This document shows, piece after piece, positions 53,706 through 64,000 of a stretch of DNA of 64,000 nt. The translations under genes were made by a program, and so were the position numbers. Position 1 is the first letter of the stretch; each line of letters starts with the position of its first letter. This stretch comes from Actinomyces oris (GTDB lineage: Bacteria; Actinomycetota; Actinomycetes; Actinomycetales; Actinomycetaceae), in assembly GCF_001553935.1 (NCBI RefSeq), contig NZ_CP014232.1, forward strand, positions 2,170,001 through 2,234,000, in the 5' to 3' direction. A model generated the notes under the pieces. It had not been told where the DNA came from and searched no databases. It was given only the letters and a program-made list of their open reading frames with translations.

Positions 53706-54743
53706 ATGAGTACAACGACGCACTCCGAACAAGTCGTCAATCACCAGTCCAAGAGCTCCAAGGCCCAGGCCCGTCTGGCCTGGATACTCATCTCGCCCAC
53801 GGTGCTGGTACTGACGATCGTCATCCTCATCCCCATCGCGCAGTCCCTCTACCAGTCGCTCTTCGGGCGGCCCCGGCTGGAGGACAACGGCTTCTTCTCC
53901 ACCATCGAGCCCTTCGTGGGCCTGAAGAACTACACCGACATCTTCTCCAGCGCCGGTGAGCGGTTCTGGGTCGCCTTCTACAACACGACCCTCTTTGGCG
54001 TGGTCACCGTGGTCCTGGAGACCGTTCTGGGTGTGGCCATGGCGCTCATCATGCACAAGGCGATGAAGGGGCGCGGCATCGTGCGCGCCTCCATCCTCGT
54101 GCCCTGGGCGATTCCCACCGCCGTCTCCGCCATCCTGTGGGGCTGGATCTTCAACCAGAACGGCGTTGCCAACGCCATCCTGGGACGGCACGTCATGTGG
54201 GCCTCGGGGGACCTGAGTGCCAAGGCGGCCATCATCATCGCCGACGTGTGGAAGACGGCACCCTACATCGGGCTGCTCACCCTGGCCGGGCTCCAGCTCA
54301 TCCCCGATGAGGTCTACGAGGCCGCCAAGATCGACGGCGCCAGCGCCTGGAAGCGGTTCACCTCCATCACCCTGCCACTGGTCAAGCCCGCGCTCGTCGT
54401 GGCCGTGGTCTTCCGCGCCCTGGACGCCCTGCGTATGTTCGACCTGCCCTACATCCTCATCGGCCCCAGAAAGGGCAGCGTGGAGACCCTCTCCATGCTG
54501 GTCCAGGACGAGAGCTCCAACTCGCGCTACGGCAGTGCCGCGGCCTATGCCCTCATCCTGTTCCTGTATGTCTTCGTCTTCGCGGTCGCGTTCTTGAAGA
54601 TCACCAACACCGACATCAGCGGCAACGACGAGGCTCGGCGCAAGCGCAATGAGCGCAAGCTGCCGGTCAGCGCCTTCTTCAAGCGCTCCGGCTCCTCCAC
54701 CCCGGCCTCCCAGACGGCTACTGAAAGGAGCCAGCAGGCATGA
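53706..54743 (+). CDS. Sugar ABC transporter permease (MalF type)
   Basis: The 345-residue permease has about six membrane helices and the EAA loop EVYEAAKIDGASAWKRF, the contact site for the ATPase. Its stop overlaps the next permease start by 4 bases. No ATP-binding gene is present, so a shared MsiK-like ATPase encoded elsewhere is needed. Confidence 0.92.
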   Translation: MSTTTHSEQVVNHQSKSSKAQARLAWILISPTVLVLTIVILIPIAQSLYQSLFGRPRLEDNGFFSTIEPFVGLKNYTDIFSSAGERFWVAFYNTTLFGVVTVVLETVLGVAMALIMHKAMKGRGIVRASILVPWAIPTAVSAILWGWIFNQNGVANAILGRHVMWASGDLSAKAAIIIADVWKTAPYIGLLTLAGLQLIPDEVYEAAKIDGASAWKRFTSITLPLVKPALVVAVVFRALDALRMFDLPYILIGPRKGSVETLSMLVQDESSNSRYGSAAAYALILFLYVFVFAVAFLKITNTDISGNDEARRKRNERKLPVSAFFKRSGSSTPASQTATERSQQA

Positions 54744-55603
54744 GCACCTCCACCGCCGCACCGCTCAACAAGACTAAGAGGGACTGGGGAAAGGTCTTCT
54801 CCACCGTCGGTATCGTCCTCATCGTCATCTACTGCTTGGCGCCCTTCTACTGGATGCTGGTCTCCTCGCTGCGCAACGACAAGGAGATCTTCGAGAACAG
54901 CTGGTGGCCCCGGCACCCCTCGCTGGAGAACTACAAGGCGGTCTTCTCTGAGAAGAACGACTTCGCCAACGGCCTCATCAACTCCCTGGTCGTCTCGATC
55001 ATCGTGACGATCGTGGCGCTGGCGGTGGCGACCTTCACCGCCTACGCCCTGGCGCGCCTCGACTTCCGGGGTAAGGGGGTGCTGATGCTCCTCATCATCG
55101 CCACCTCGATGTTCCCGCTCGTGGCCATCATCGTGCCCCTGCTGAAGAACTTCGCCGCTTGGGGCTGGACGGACACCTACCAGGCGATGATCGTCCCGGA
55201 CCTGTCCTTCTCACTGCCGCTGGCGGTGTGGAACCTGACGAGCTTCTTCCGGCAGATGCCCCAGGAGCTCGAGCAGTCCGCCATGGTCGACGGGTGCACC
55301 CCCGGCCAGGCCTTCCGCAAGGTCATCCTCCCGCTGGCCGCTCCAGGAATCTTCACCACCGCCATCATCATCTTCATCGGCGCCTGGAATGAGTTCCTCG
55401 TGGCCGTCACGATGATCGTCAACCCCTCCATGCAGCCCGCCACGGTGCTCCTGTCGAAGTTCACTGGGGAGTCCCAGTTCGATACGCCCTTCGGTTCCCA
55501 GATGGCGGCCGGAGTCATCATGACGCTACCGCTGGTCATCATGGTGCTGCTCTTCCAGCGGCGGATCGTGGCAGGACTGGCCGCAGGAGGACTCAAGCAG
55601 TAG
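54740..55603 (+). CDS. Sugar ABC transporter permease (MalG type)
   Basis: The 287-residue second permease has six membrane helices and the EAA loop ELEQSAMVDGCTPGQAFRK. Together with the MalF-type partner it forms the transmembrane channel. It ends in LAAGGLKQ, the usual ending of MalG-type permeases. Confidence 0.92.
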   Translation: MSTSTAAPLNKTKRDWGKVFSTVGIVLIVIYCLAPFYWMLVSSLRNDKEIFENSWWPRHPSLENYKAVFSEKNDFANGLINSLVVSIIVTIVALAVATFTAYALARLDFRGKGVLMLLIIATSMFPLVAIIVPLLKNFAAWGWTDTYQAMIVPDLSFSLPLAVWNLTSFFRQMPQELEQSAMVDGCTPGQAFRKVILPLAAPGIFTTAIIIFIGAWNEFLVAVTMIVNPSMQPATVLLSKFTGESQFDTPFGSQMAAGVIMTLPLVIMVLLFQRRIVAGLAAGGLKQ

Positions 55604-55658
55604 GGCAGACGCAGCCCTGGGCCCGGCTCGCCGGAGAGCCCTCCTATCATCCGTTCGT

Positions 55659-55697
55659 CTCTGTGGGGCGGCACCACCGCGTTGCCGCCCCACAGAG
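55659..55697 (+). terminator. Hairpin after the ABC transporter genes
   Basis: A perfect 15-base stem (55659-55673 with 55683-55697) lies between the second permease and the glucosidase gene. It may reduce downstream expression relative to the transporter. Confidence 0.65.
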
Positions 55698-55794
55698 ATC
55701 GTTCGGGACGACGCAGGTTGCCTCTGCCTCCCGCTCCTCATTCCTCGTCTCATCCACCTGGCCGCAGCGCAGCGGCCCGACCTAGGACCCGTTC

Positions 55795-57553
<1,759 letters not shown>

Positions 57554-57573
<20 letters not shown>

Positions 57574-58567
57574 CGTGGCCCGGGCGGCGGGGGTGTCGCC
57601 CTCGACCGTCACCTACGTCCTGACCGGTCAGCGCTCGACGCGCTCGAGCACTCGGGAGCGGGTCATGCGGGCCGTGCGCGAGCTCGACTACCACCCCAAC
57701 ACCGCCGCCCGCTCACTGGCCTCACCGGTGCTGCGCACCGTGGGTGTCCTGTTCCGGCGCCAGCGCTCCATCATTGACGCCAACGACTTGGACTATGTCG
57801 ACGGTGTGCGCCGCGCACTGGCGCCCAGCGGAATCCAGGTCGTCATCCCGGTCATGGCCGCCTCGACGCCGCTGATCGAGCTGCGCTCGCTCGTGCGCTC
57901 CGGTGCCCTGGGCGGGGTGGTTCTCATGGACGTGGCCGACGGTGATGACCGCGAGGCGATGCTGCTGGAGGACAAGGTCCCCACCGTCCTCATCGGCTCC
58001 TCGGATCGCGCCAGTGGGGCGCCCGGCATTGACGCGGACTTCGCCCAGATGGCCCGCGCCGGCGTGGAGCACCTGTCCGAACTCGGGCACCGTCGCATCG
58101 TCGCCCTCATGAGGGAGACCGCATCCGATGACGCTCACGCCCGCCAGGACCAGGCATATGAGCTCCTGCGTGCCGCGCAGGAGCTGGGAGTGGAGGTTCT
58201 GGTGCGCCAGGTGCCGGAGGCGGCGCTGGCCGGCGCCGAGATCGTAGGAGCCGGCGGCCTCATCGAGGGGTGCAGCGCAGTCCTGTCCAACAACCCCGCC
58301 GCCGTGGTGGGACTGGCCTGCGCGGCGCAGGCCCACGGGCTCTCTGTTCCCGCGGACCTGTCCGTGCTCACCCTCGGGATCACCCAGGGCAGCGGCCGCC
58401 AGGGGGAGGCCTTCAGCGAGCTCAGCGTGGACCGTGAGGCCATGGGGGCCGAGGCGGGCTCATTCCTCCTGAGGTGCCTCTCAGGAGAACCGGACCCGGC
58501 CCAACGCCGCAGGCTCATGCCCGCCCTCCTCACCGACCGTGGTACCACCGCGCGCTGCCGGAGCTGA
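57554..58567 (+). CDS. LacI-family transcriptional regulator
   Basis: The 337-residue repressor has the LacI HTH (RADVARAAGVSPSTVTYVL, residues 5-24) and hinge NTAARSLASPVLRTVGVLF, then a sugar-binding domain. ATG 57554 follows GGAGGA and lies inside the end of the glucosidase gene, so both are coupled. It probably controls the upstream transporter through the palindrome at 52245-52260. Confidence 0.92.
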
Positions 58568-58641
58568 TGGGCGTGGGACGGGGCAGCGTCTTCGGCAGAG
58601 GACCGAAGACGTGAGCCTGCCCAGCAGGCCCTGGAACGACG

Positions 58642-58676
58642 ACGGTGGCGCCGCCCGAGGGGGACGGCGCCACCGT
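58642..58676. terminator. Bidirectional hairpin between lacI-type gene and valS
   Basis: A perfect 12-base stem (58642-58653 with 58665-58676, 11-base loop) lies between convergent genes. Confidence 0.65.
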
Positions 58677-58702
58677 TCGTCAGAGGACCGGGTGCTTGCG
58701 GC

Positions 58703-61519
58703 TCACTTCTTCTTGGCCGGGGTCTGGCCGAGCTCGGCGGCAGTCACGGTCACCGGGGAGGCGCCTTCAGCCGAGTCGGCTGCTGGGGCGGCCTGCTCCA
58801 GGGTGAAGGGGCCGGTGACCTTGGCGGCCTCCGTCAGGTCCGCACGCACCGCCTCGATGGCCTCGGCGTACTCGGGCCGGTCGGCGGCAACGGCCAGCGT
58901 CACTGAGAGGATCGGCGTCTTCTGGCTCGTCTTGGCCTCCGACTTCACCTTGCGCAGTGCCGCCAGGGCGACTCCCGCACGGGCCACCAGCTCGGCGTCG
59001 GCCCCGGCGGAGGCCTCCCGCAGACCACCGGACTGCGGCCAGGCGGCCCGGTGCACCGAGCCGGTGCGGTACCAGCTCCACACCTCCTCGGTGGCGAAGG
59101 GCAGGAAGGGGGCCAACAGGCGCACAAAGGTGTCCACGGCGATCGCCAGCGTCGCCCGAGCCGAGCGGACGGCGGCCGCGTCGTGCGAACCGTCGAAGTC
59201 ATTGGCCCGGTCCTTGACCAGCTCGATGTAGTCGTCGCAGAAGGTCCAGAAGAAGGACTCGGTGACCTCCAGGGCCCGGGCGTGACCGAACTCCTCGAAG
59301 GCCGCCGTGGCGGCGTCGACGACGTCGGCCAGAGCCGCCAGGACCGCACGGTCGATCGGCTCACTGACCACCGAGGCGTCCAGGCAGGGGGCGGGGGCCG
59401 CCGCCACGGTGGCCTCATCGGCGTCCCAGGGGAGCCCCATGGACAGGGCGAACTTGGAGGCGTTGAGGACCTTGATGGCCAGGCGACGGCCGATCTTGAT
59501 CTGGGTCTCCTCGAAGGCCGCGTCCAGGCCCAGGCGGGCCGAGCTGGCCCAGTAGCGCACGGCATCGGAGCCGTACTGCTCCAGCAGGCCCATGGGGGTG
59601 ACGACATTGCCCTTCGACTTGGACATCTTCTTGTGGTCGGAGTCCAGGATCCAGCCCGACAGGCCGGCATTCGTCCACGGCAGGGCCGCGAACTCCAGGT
59701 TCGCGCGCACCACCGTGGTGAACAGCCAGGTGCGGATGATGTCCTGCCCCTGCGGGCGCAGGTCCATCGGGTAGACCCGGCCGAAGAGATCCTCATCGCT
59801 CAGCCAGCCCGAGGCCAGCTGGGGCGAGAGGGAGGAGGTGGCCCAGGTGTCCATGATGTCGAGCTCACCGACGAAACCACCGGGCTCGCCACGCTGGTCC
59901 TCGGTGTAGCCGGCCGGGACGTCGGAGGAGGGATCCACGGGCAGCTCGGACTCGGCCGGTGTCAGGATCGCGTCGTAGTCGACCTCGCCGTCGGCCCCGA
60001 CCTGGTACCACAGCGGGAAGGGGACGCCGAAGAAGCGCTGGCGTGAGACCAGCCAGTCGTTGTTGAGGCCGCGCACCCAGTTCTCGTAGCGTACGCGCAT
60101 GAAGTCGGGGTGGAACTCCAGCTGGCGGCCGCGCTCAAGCAGCTCCTCGCGCAGGTCCGCACCGGAGGCCGGGTTCGTCCACTCCTTGCCGCCGTTGCGG
60201 ATGTACCACTGGCGGGAGGTGACGATCTCCAGGGGCTTGTCGCCCTTCTCGAAGAAGTTGGTCTGACGCACCGTCTTGACGGGCTCGCCGCGCATCTCAC
60301 CGGTCTGCGCCAGGCGCGCCACGAGGGCCTCGCGGGCCGAGAAGGTGGTCTTGCCGGCCATGGCCTCATACATCTCGCGGCCGGCCGGGGAGGTGATCCA
60401 CTCGGGGGTCTCGGTTTCGATGCGCCCGTCCTTGCGCAGGATCGCACGCAGCGGCAGCTGCAGGTCGCGCCACCAGTCGATGTCCGTGGTGTCACCGAAG
60501 GTGCAGCACATGGCGATGCCGGCGCCCTTGTCCTTCTCCGCGGCCGGGTGAGGCAGGACCGGCACCTCGACGCCGAAGACGGGGGAGGACACGGTGGTGC
60601 CGAACAGGGGCTGGTAGCGCTCGTCGTCGGGGTGGGCCACCAGGGCCACGCACGCAGGCAGCAGCTCGGGACGGGTGGTCTCGATGCACACGTCGACGCC
60701 GTTCTCCACCGGGGCGCCGGCGGCCTCTGCCTTGGCGGCGGCGGCCTCATCGACGATGTGGAAGGCCAGGCGGTGGTAGAAGCCGGGGTACTCGCGCGAC
60801 TCCAGCTCGGCCTGAGCCACCGCCGTCTGGAAGGTGACGTCCCACAGACCCGGCGCCGCCGCCTGGTAGGCCTCCCCGCGCTCAAGGTTGTGCAGGAAGG
60901 CGGTCTGGGCGACCTTGCGGGCCCGCTCGCCAATGGTCTGGTAGGTGTGCGACCAGTCCACACTCAGGCCGAGCCTGCGCCACAGGGCCTCGAACTGCTT
61001 CTCGTCCTCCACCGTGAGGCGCTCGCACAGCTCGACGAAGTTGCGACGCGAGACCGGCACCTGGTCACGGGCCTTGATCGACTTACCCTCCCCGCCGGTG
61101 TGCGGAGGAGTGAAGTCCGGGTCGTAGGGCAGGGAGGGGTCGCAGCGCACCCCGAAGTAGTTCTGGACGCGGCGCTCAGTGGGCAGGCCGTTGTCGTCCC
61201 AGCCCATGGGGTAGAACACCGCCTTACCACGCATGCGCTGGAAGCGAGCCACGGTGTCGGTGTGGGTGTAGGAGAAGACGTGCCCCACGTGCAGGGAGCC
61301 GGAGACCGTCGGTGGCGGAGTGTCGATGGAGAAGACCTCGGCGCGCTCGGCGCTGCGGTCGAAGGCGTAGGTCCCCTCGGACTCCCAGCGCTCGCCCCAG
61401 GTGGTCTCCAGGCCGTCGGTCGACACCTTGGCCGGCACTCGCGGGCTGTGGGGCTCGGAGGGCAGCAGACGGCTGGATGACGACGGGGGAGCGGAGTGGC
61501 TCGTGGGGATCTCAGACAT
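58703..61519 (-). CDS. valS: Valine-tRNA ligase, type 2-like
   Basis: The 938-residue class I synthetase charges tRNA-Val. The HIGH-type motif is HVGH at residues 77-80, KMSKS is at 631-635, and an editing domain contains ETTRPELLPACVALVAHPDDER. The segment YPMGWDDNGLPTERRVQNYFGV is typical of the archaeal-like type 2 ValRS found in some actinobacteria. The N-terminus has a ~30-residue low-complexity extension and the C-terminus ends in Lys-rich TPAKKK. No T-box leader was found upstream. Confidence 0.95.
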   Translation of the reverse strand: MSEIPTSHSAPPSSSSRLLPSEPHSPRVPAKVSTDGLETTWGERWESEGTYAFDRSAERAEVFSIDTPPPTVSGSLHVGHVFSYTHTDTVARFQRMRGKAVFYPMGWDDNGLPTERRVQNYFGVRCDPSLPYDPDFTPPHTGGEGKSIKARDQVPVSRRNFVELCERLTVEDEKQFEALWRRLGLSVDWSHTYQTIGERARKVAQTAFLHNLERGEAYQAAAPGLWDVTFQTAVAQAELESREYPGFYHRLAFHIVDEAAAAKAEAAGAPVENGVDVCIETTRPELLPACVALVAHPDDERYQPLFGTTVSSPVFGVEVPVLPHPAAEKDKGAGIAMCCTFGDTTDIDWWRDLQLPLRAILRKDGRIETETPEWITSPAGREMYEAMAGKTTFSAREALVARLAQTGEMRGEPVKTVRQTNFFEKGDKPLEIVTSRQWYIRNGGKEWTNPASGADLREELLERGRQLEFHPDFMRVRYENWVRGLNNDWLVSRQRFFGVPFPLWYQVGADGEVDYDAILTPAESELPVDPSSDVPAGYTEDQRGEPGGFVGELDIMDTWATSSLSPQLASGWLSDEDLFGRVYPMDLRPQGQDIIRTWLFTTVVRANLEFAALPWTNAGLSGWILDSDHKKMSKSKGNVVTPMGLLEQYGSDAVRYWASSARLGLDAAFEETQIKIGRRLAIKVLNASKFALSMGLPWDADEATVAAAPAPCLDASVVSEPIDRAVLAALADVVDAATAAFEEFGHARALEVTESFFWTFCDDYIELVKDRANDFDGSHDAAAVRSARATLAIAVDTFVRLLAPFLPFATEEVWSWYRTGSVHRAAWPQSGGLREASAGADAELVARAGVALAALRKVKSEAKTSQKTPILSVTLAVAADRPEYAEAIEAVRADLTEAAKVTGPFTLEQAAPAADSAEGASPVTVTAAELGQTPAKKK

Positions 61520-61639
61520 GGGTCGATTCTGTCACGGCGCTGCCCGGGGCCTCGACCGGCTGCGGTGTGAGGTCGGTGGGCGTCGGCGCCGCCCCACCTG
61601 CCACATGGATATGGATTCGGGTTACGAGACGGGTGCAAA

Positions 61640-61657
61640 TTGGTACGCTTGTACCAA
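61640..61657. promoter_or_regulatory. Palindrome overlapping the mpa promoter
   Basis: TTGGTAC-GCTT-GTACCAA is a perfect 7-base inverted repeat that includes TACGCT (61644-61649), a good -10 candidate, 54 bases before mpa. A repressor at this site would cover the promoter of the pupylation operon. The binding protein is unknown. Confidence 0.6.
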
Positions 61658-61710
61658 CACGGATCGAGGGGGACCGCAGCGGCCCCGGGTGGCAGTCGAG
61701 GAGGACGCGC

Positions 61711-63360
61711 ATGGATGAGGAACCGGTGGAGCACAAGGATCCGGTGGCGCAGACGCTGACGGGCGCCTCCCGGGACCAGTCTGTGCAGGCCGGCAGCCAG
61801 TCCGGAGGGGACGTCACCGAGCGCCTGCGGGAGCTCAGCGAGCACGCCGGCGTGCTCAGCCGTAAGAACACCCACCTGGCCAACGCCCTCAGGGCGGCGC
61901 GCCAGGAGCTGGCGGTCCTGCACGAGGACGTCAAGGCCCTCCAGCTCCCGCCCCTGGCGCACGCCACCGTCCTGGCCGTGGACGCAGGCGCGCGCACCGC
62001 CGACGTCTCCATCGCCGGGCGGCGCCACCGGGTGGGCGTGGGGCCCGCCGTCGTGTCCTCCTCCCTCCACCCGGGTGACGACGTCGTCCTCAACGAGCAT
62101 CTCGTCATCACCGCCACCTGCCCCTCACCGCGCTTCGGGGAGGTCGTCACCGTCAAGGAGACCTACGACGACGGCACCGTCCTGGTCCTGGCCCGCCACG
62201 ACGAGGAGCAGGTCCTCAGCCTCTCGGATACCCTGAGCGACCACCGCCCCCGGGTCGGCGACGCCCTCGTGGCCGACCTGGCCGTGCGCATGGCACTGCG
62301 TCCCGTGGTGCGCTCCGAGGTCGAGGAGCTCGTCCTGGAGGAGGTGCCCGACGTCGGATACGGCGACATCGGGGGACTGGGTGAACAGATCGAGCTCATC
62401 CGCGACGCCGTCGAGCTGCCCTTCCTCCACCCCGACCTCTACCGCGAGCACCGGCTCACCCCGCCGCGCGGAGTGCTGCTCTACGGGCCGCCCGGATGCG
62501 GCAAGACCCTTATCGCCAAGGCGGTCGCCGCCTCCCTGGGGGCCGGCGGGCGCGGCGAGGCCTACTTCCTCAACATCAAGGGCCCCCAGTTGCTGGACAA
62601 GTACGTGGGGGAGACCGAGCGGCGCATCCGCGTCATCTTCGCCCGCGCCCGGGAGAAGGCGGCCACCGGCGTGCCCGTCGTCGTCTTCTTCGACGAGATG
62701 GACTCCCTGTTCCGCACCCGCGGATCCGGACGCTCCTCCGACGTGGAGACCACCGTCGTCCCGCAGATGCTCGCCGAGATCGACGGCGTCGACGAGCTCG
62801 ACAACGTCGTGGTCATCGGTGCCACCAACCGCGAGGACATGATCGACCCGGCCATCCTGCGGCCGGGCCGCCTGGACGTCAAGATCCGCATCGGCCGGCC
62901 GGACCGGCGCGGCGCCGCCGAGATTCTGGCGACATACCTGGCCCCCGACCTCCCCATCAGCGAGGAGCTCCTGGCCGCGCACGGTGACGCGCAGGGCGCG
63001 GTGGACGCCCTCATCGAGCAGGTGATCGATGCCCTCTACACCCGCCGCCGCGCCACCGAGATGGTCGAACTCACCCGCGCCGACGGGGAGATCGAGATCC
63101 TCCACGTCGCCGACCTCGTCAGCGGTGCCATGCTCGCCAACATCGTCGACCGCGCCAAGAAGGCAGCCGTCAAGGACCTGGTCACCAAGGGCAGGCGCGG
63201 CCTGACGTCCGAGCACCTGCGCCGTGCCGTCATCGAGGAGATCCTGGAGAACGAGGGCCTGCCCGCCACCGTCCACCCCGACGACTGGGCCCGCGTCAGC
63301 GGGAGGCGCGGCACGCCAGTGGTCTCCATGAGCGTGCTCCAGCGCTCGCGGGAGGAGTGA
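61711..63360 (+). CDS. mpa: Proteasome-associated ATPase Mpa/ARC
   Basis: The 549-residue AAA+ ATPase recognises pupylated proteins. An N-terminal coiled coil (about 30-80), OB-fold tandem domains, Walker A GPPGCGKT near 259-266 and Walker B VVFFDEMDS near 325 are visible, as is GATNREDMIDPAILRPGRLD. The ATG follows GAGGAGGA. The C-terminus ends in RSREE and lacks the Gln-Tyr-Leu (HbYX) tail by which mycobacterial Mpa docks to the 20S proteasome. This resembles ARC of proteasome-less corynebacteria and suggests action without a 20S core. It is followed by dop. Confidence 0.95.
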   Translation: MDEEPVEHKDPVAQTLTGASRDQSVQAGSQSGGDVTERLRELSEHAGVLSRKNTHLANALRAARQELAVLHEDVKALQLPPLAHATVLAVDAGARTADVSIAGRRHRVGVGPAVVSSSLHPGDDVVLNEHLVITATCPSPRFGEVVTVKETYDDGTVLVLARHDEEQVLSLSDTLSDHRPRVGDALVADLAVRMALRPVVRSEVEELVLEEVPDVGYGDIGGLGEQIELIRDAVELPFLHPDLYREHRLTPPRGVLLYGPPGCGKTLIAKAVAASLGAGGRGEAYFLNIKGPQLLDKYVGETERRIRVIFARAREKAATGVPVVVFFDEMDSLFRTRGSGRSSDVETTVVPQMLAEIDGVDELDNVVVIGATNREDMIDPAILRPGRLDVKIRIGRPDRRGAAEILATYLAPDLPISEELLAAHGDAQGAVDALIEQVIDALYTRRRATEMVELTRADGEIEILHVADLVSGAMLANIVDRAKKAAVKDLVTKGRRGLTSEHLRRAVIEEILENEGLPATVHPDDWARVSGRRGTPVVSMSVLQRSREE

Positions 63361-63365
63361 GTGCC

Positions 63366-64000
63366 GTGGCGCCGGCGAGCACCCATCGGATCCCCGGCCG
63401 TGAGGTCACGGTCATGGGCCTGGAGACCGAGTACGGCATCCTCGGGGCCGAGCCCGAGGACGTCGTGGCCGCCTGCCTGGACGCTGAGGGTGAGGTCGGG
63501 CGCAGCCGAGGCGTGCGCTGGGACTACTCCGGCGAGTACCCCCTGCGTGATGCCCGCGGATTCGAGATGGACCGCGCAGCGGCTGACCCCTCCATGCTCA
63601 CCGACATCCCCGGAGCCGCCTCCATCGAGGCCCCCGTCCCCGGGCGGGTACGTACCACCGCCGTCGTGCGCCTGACCGCCCAGGAGGAGGCCTGGCAGCG
63701 CGGCACCGCCACCTGCGTGGGCACCGGCGGGCGCCTCTACGTGGACCACGGCCACCCCGAGTACGCCACACCCGAGTGCACCGGTGCCGCGCAGGCCGTC
63801 CTGGCCGACCGGGCCGGGGACCTCCTGGTGGCCAGCGGGGCCGAGCGGCTGCGTCGCGGCGGCGTGAAGGCCCGGCTGTTCAAGAACAACGTCGACGGCA
63901 AGGGCGCCACCTACGGCACTCACGAGAACTACCTCGTGCCTCGCGCCCTCGACTTCGACGACCTCGTTCAGGCCCTGGTCCCCCTGCTCGTGGTCCGCCC
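63366..64000 (+). CDS. dop: Pup deamidase/depupylase Dop, truncated by window edge
   Basis: The first ~211 codons of dop are visible from GTG 63366; the C-terminal part lies beyond the window. Dop deamidates the C-terminal Gln of Pup and removes Pup from substrates. The catalytic-site motif LETEYGI is near the N-terminus, followed by the Dop-specific loop region with YPLRDARGFEMDRAA and by FKNNVDGKGATYGTHENYL. GGGAGGAG lies nine bases upstream. Position after mpa is the conserved order. Alternative start: ATG 63414, which would lose the first 16 residues. Confidence 0.93.
   Translation, partial: MAPASTHRIPGREVTVMGLETEYGILGAEPEDVVAACLDAEGEVGRSRGVRWDYSGEYPLRDARGFEMDRAAADPSMLTDIPGAASIEAPVPGRVRTTAVVRLTAQEEAWQRGTATCVGTGGRLYVDHGHPEYATPECTGAAQAVLADRAGDLLVASGAERLRRGGVKARLFKNNVDGKGATYGTHENYLVPRALDFDDLVQALVPLLVVR

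Noticed and set aside
61520..61710. T-box riboswitch upstream of valS
   Set aside because: The gap to mpa is only 191 bases and lacks T-box bulge and terminator features.

Overview
The window is high-GC DNA with dense genes, frequent GTG starts and several apparently leaderless starts. Its gene content (Pup-linked Mpa/Dop, a Tad pilus locus without Gram-negative features, LAxTG surface proteins beside an LCP enzyme, paired ClpP1/ClpP2) points to an actinobacterium, most likely an oral Actinomyces. No IS element, phage, CRISPR array or rRNA was seen. Two tRNAs are present.

Layout, left to right. 1-1.3 kb: partial phosphotransferase. 1.6-6.5 kb: Tad/Flp pilus operon (tadA, tadB, tadC, Flp-like pilin, two TadE-like and one TadG-like protein). 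6.5-9.1 kb: small membrane protein divergent from a LysR regulator, then prfB with a single-base frameshift. 9.2-12.2 kb: a less GC-rich stretch with a CPBP protease and a triple fusion of Ada, AlkA and Ogt DNA-repair domains. 12.5-15 kb: ettA and an M23 peptidase. 15.3-24.7 kb: sugar PTS region (tesB, ptsI, orphan IIB, malQ with a frameshift like that in prfB, a IIA/IIB pair, a HutC-type GntR regulator, IIC) with two DasR-like operator sites. 24.8-34.1 kb: pepN, two LAxTG surface proteins around an LCP ligase, and pepO. 34.2-37 kb: rpiB, Nei-type glycosylase, prolyl aminopeptidase-like hydrolase.

37.1-39.2 kb carries cysE and cysK. The cysK 5' leader encodes a 29-residue peptide ending in a run of four cysteines, which looks like a cysteine-sensing leader peptide; this is the most striking unlisted element here. 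39.3-42.3 kb: IMPACT-family protein, zinc-free L32, tRNA-Gly, tRNA-Pro, trigger factor. 42.4-44.5 kb: a low-GC processive-type glycosyltransferase and a cupin lie between tig and clpP1, which are usually adjacent. 44.8-48 kb: clpP1-clpP2, clpX, chorismate mutase. 48.2-52 kb: tandem paralogous acyl-CoA synthetases. 52.3-58.6 kb: sugar ABC transporter without its own ATPase, GH13 alpha-glucosidase and LacI regulator, with a promoter and a perfect palindromic operator in front. 58.7-64 kb: valS, then mpa and partial dop behind a promoter-overlapping palindrome.

Together the genes cover central carbohydrate import (PTS and ABC routes with glucan processing by MalQ and GH13), protein quality control (Tig, ClpXP, pupylation), surface assembly (Tad pilus, sortase substrates, LCP) and cysteine synthesis.
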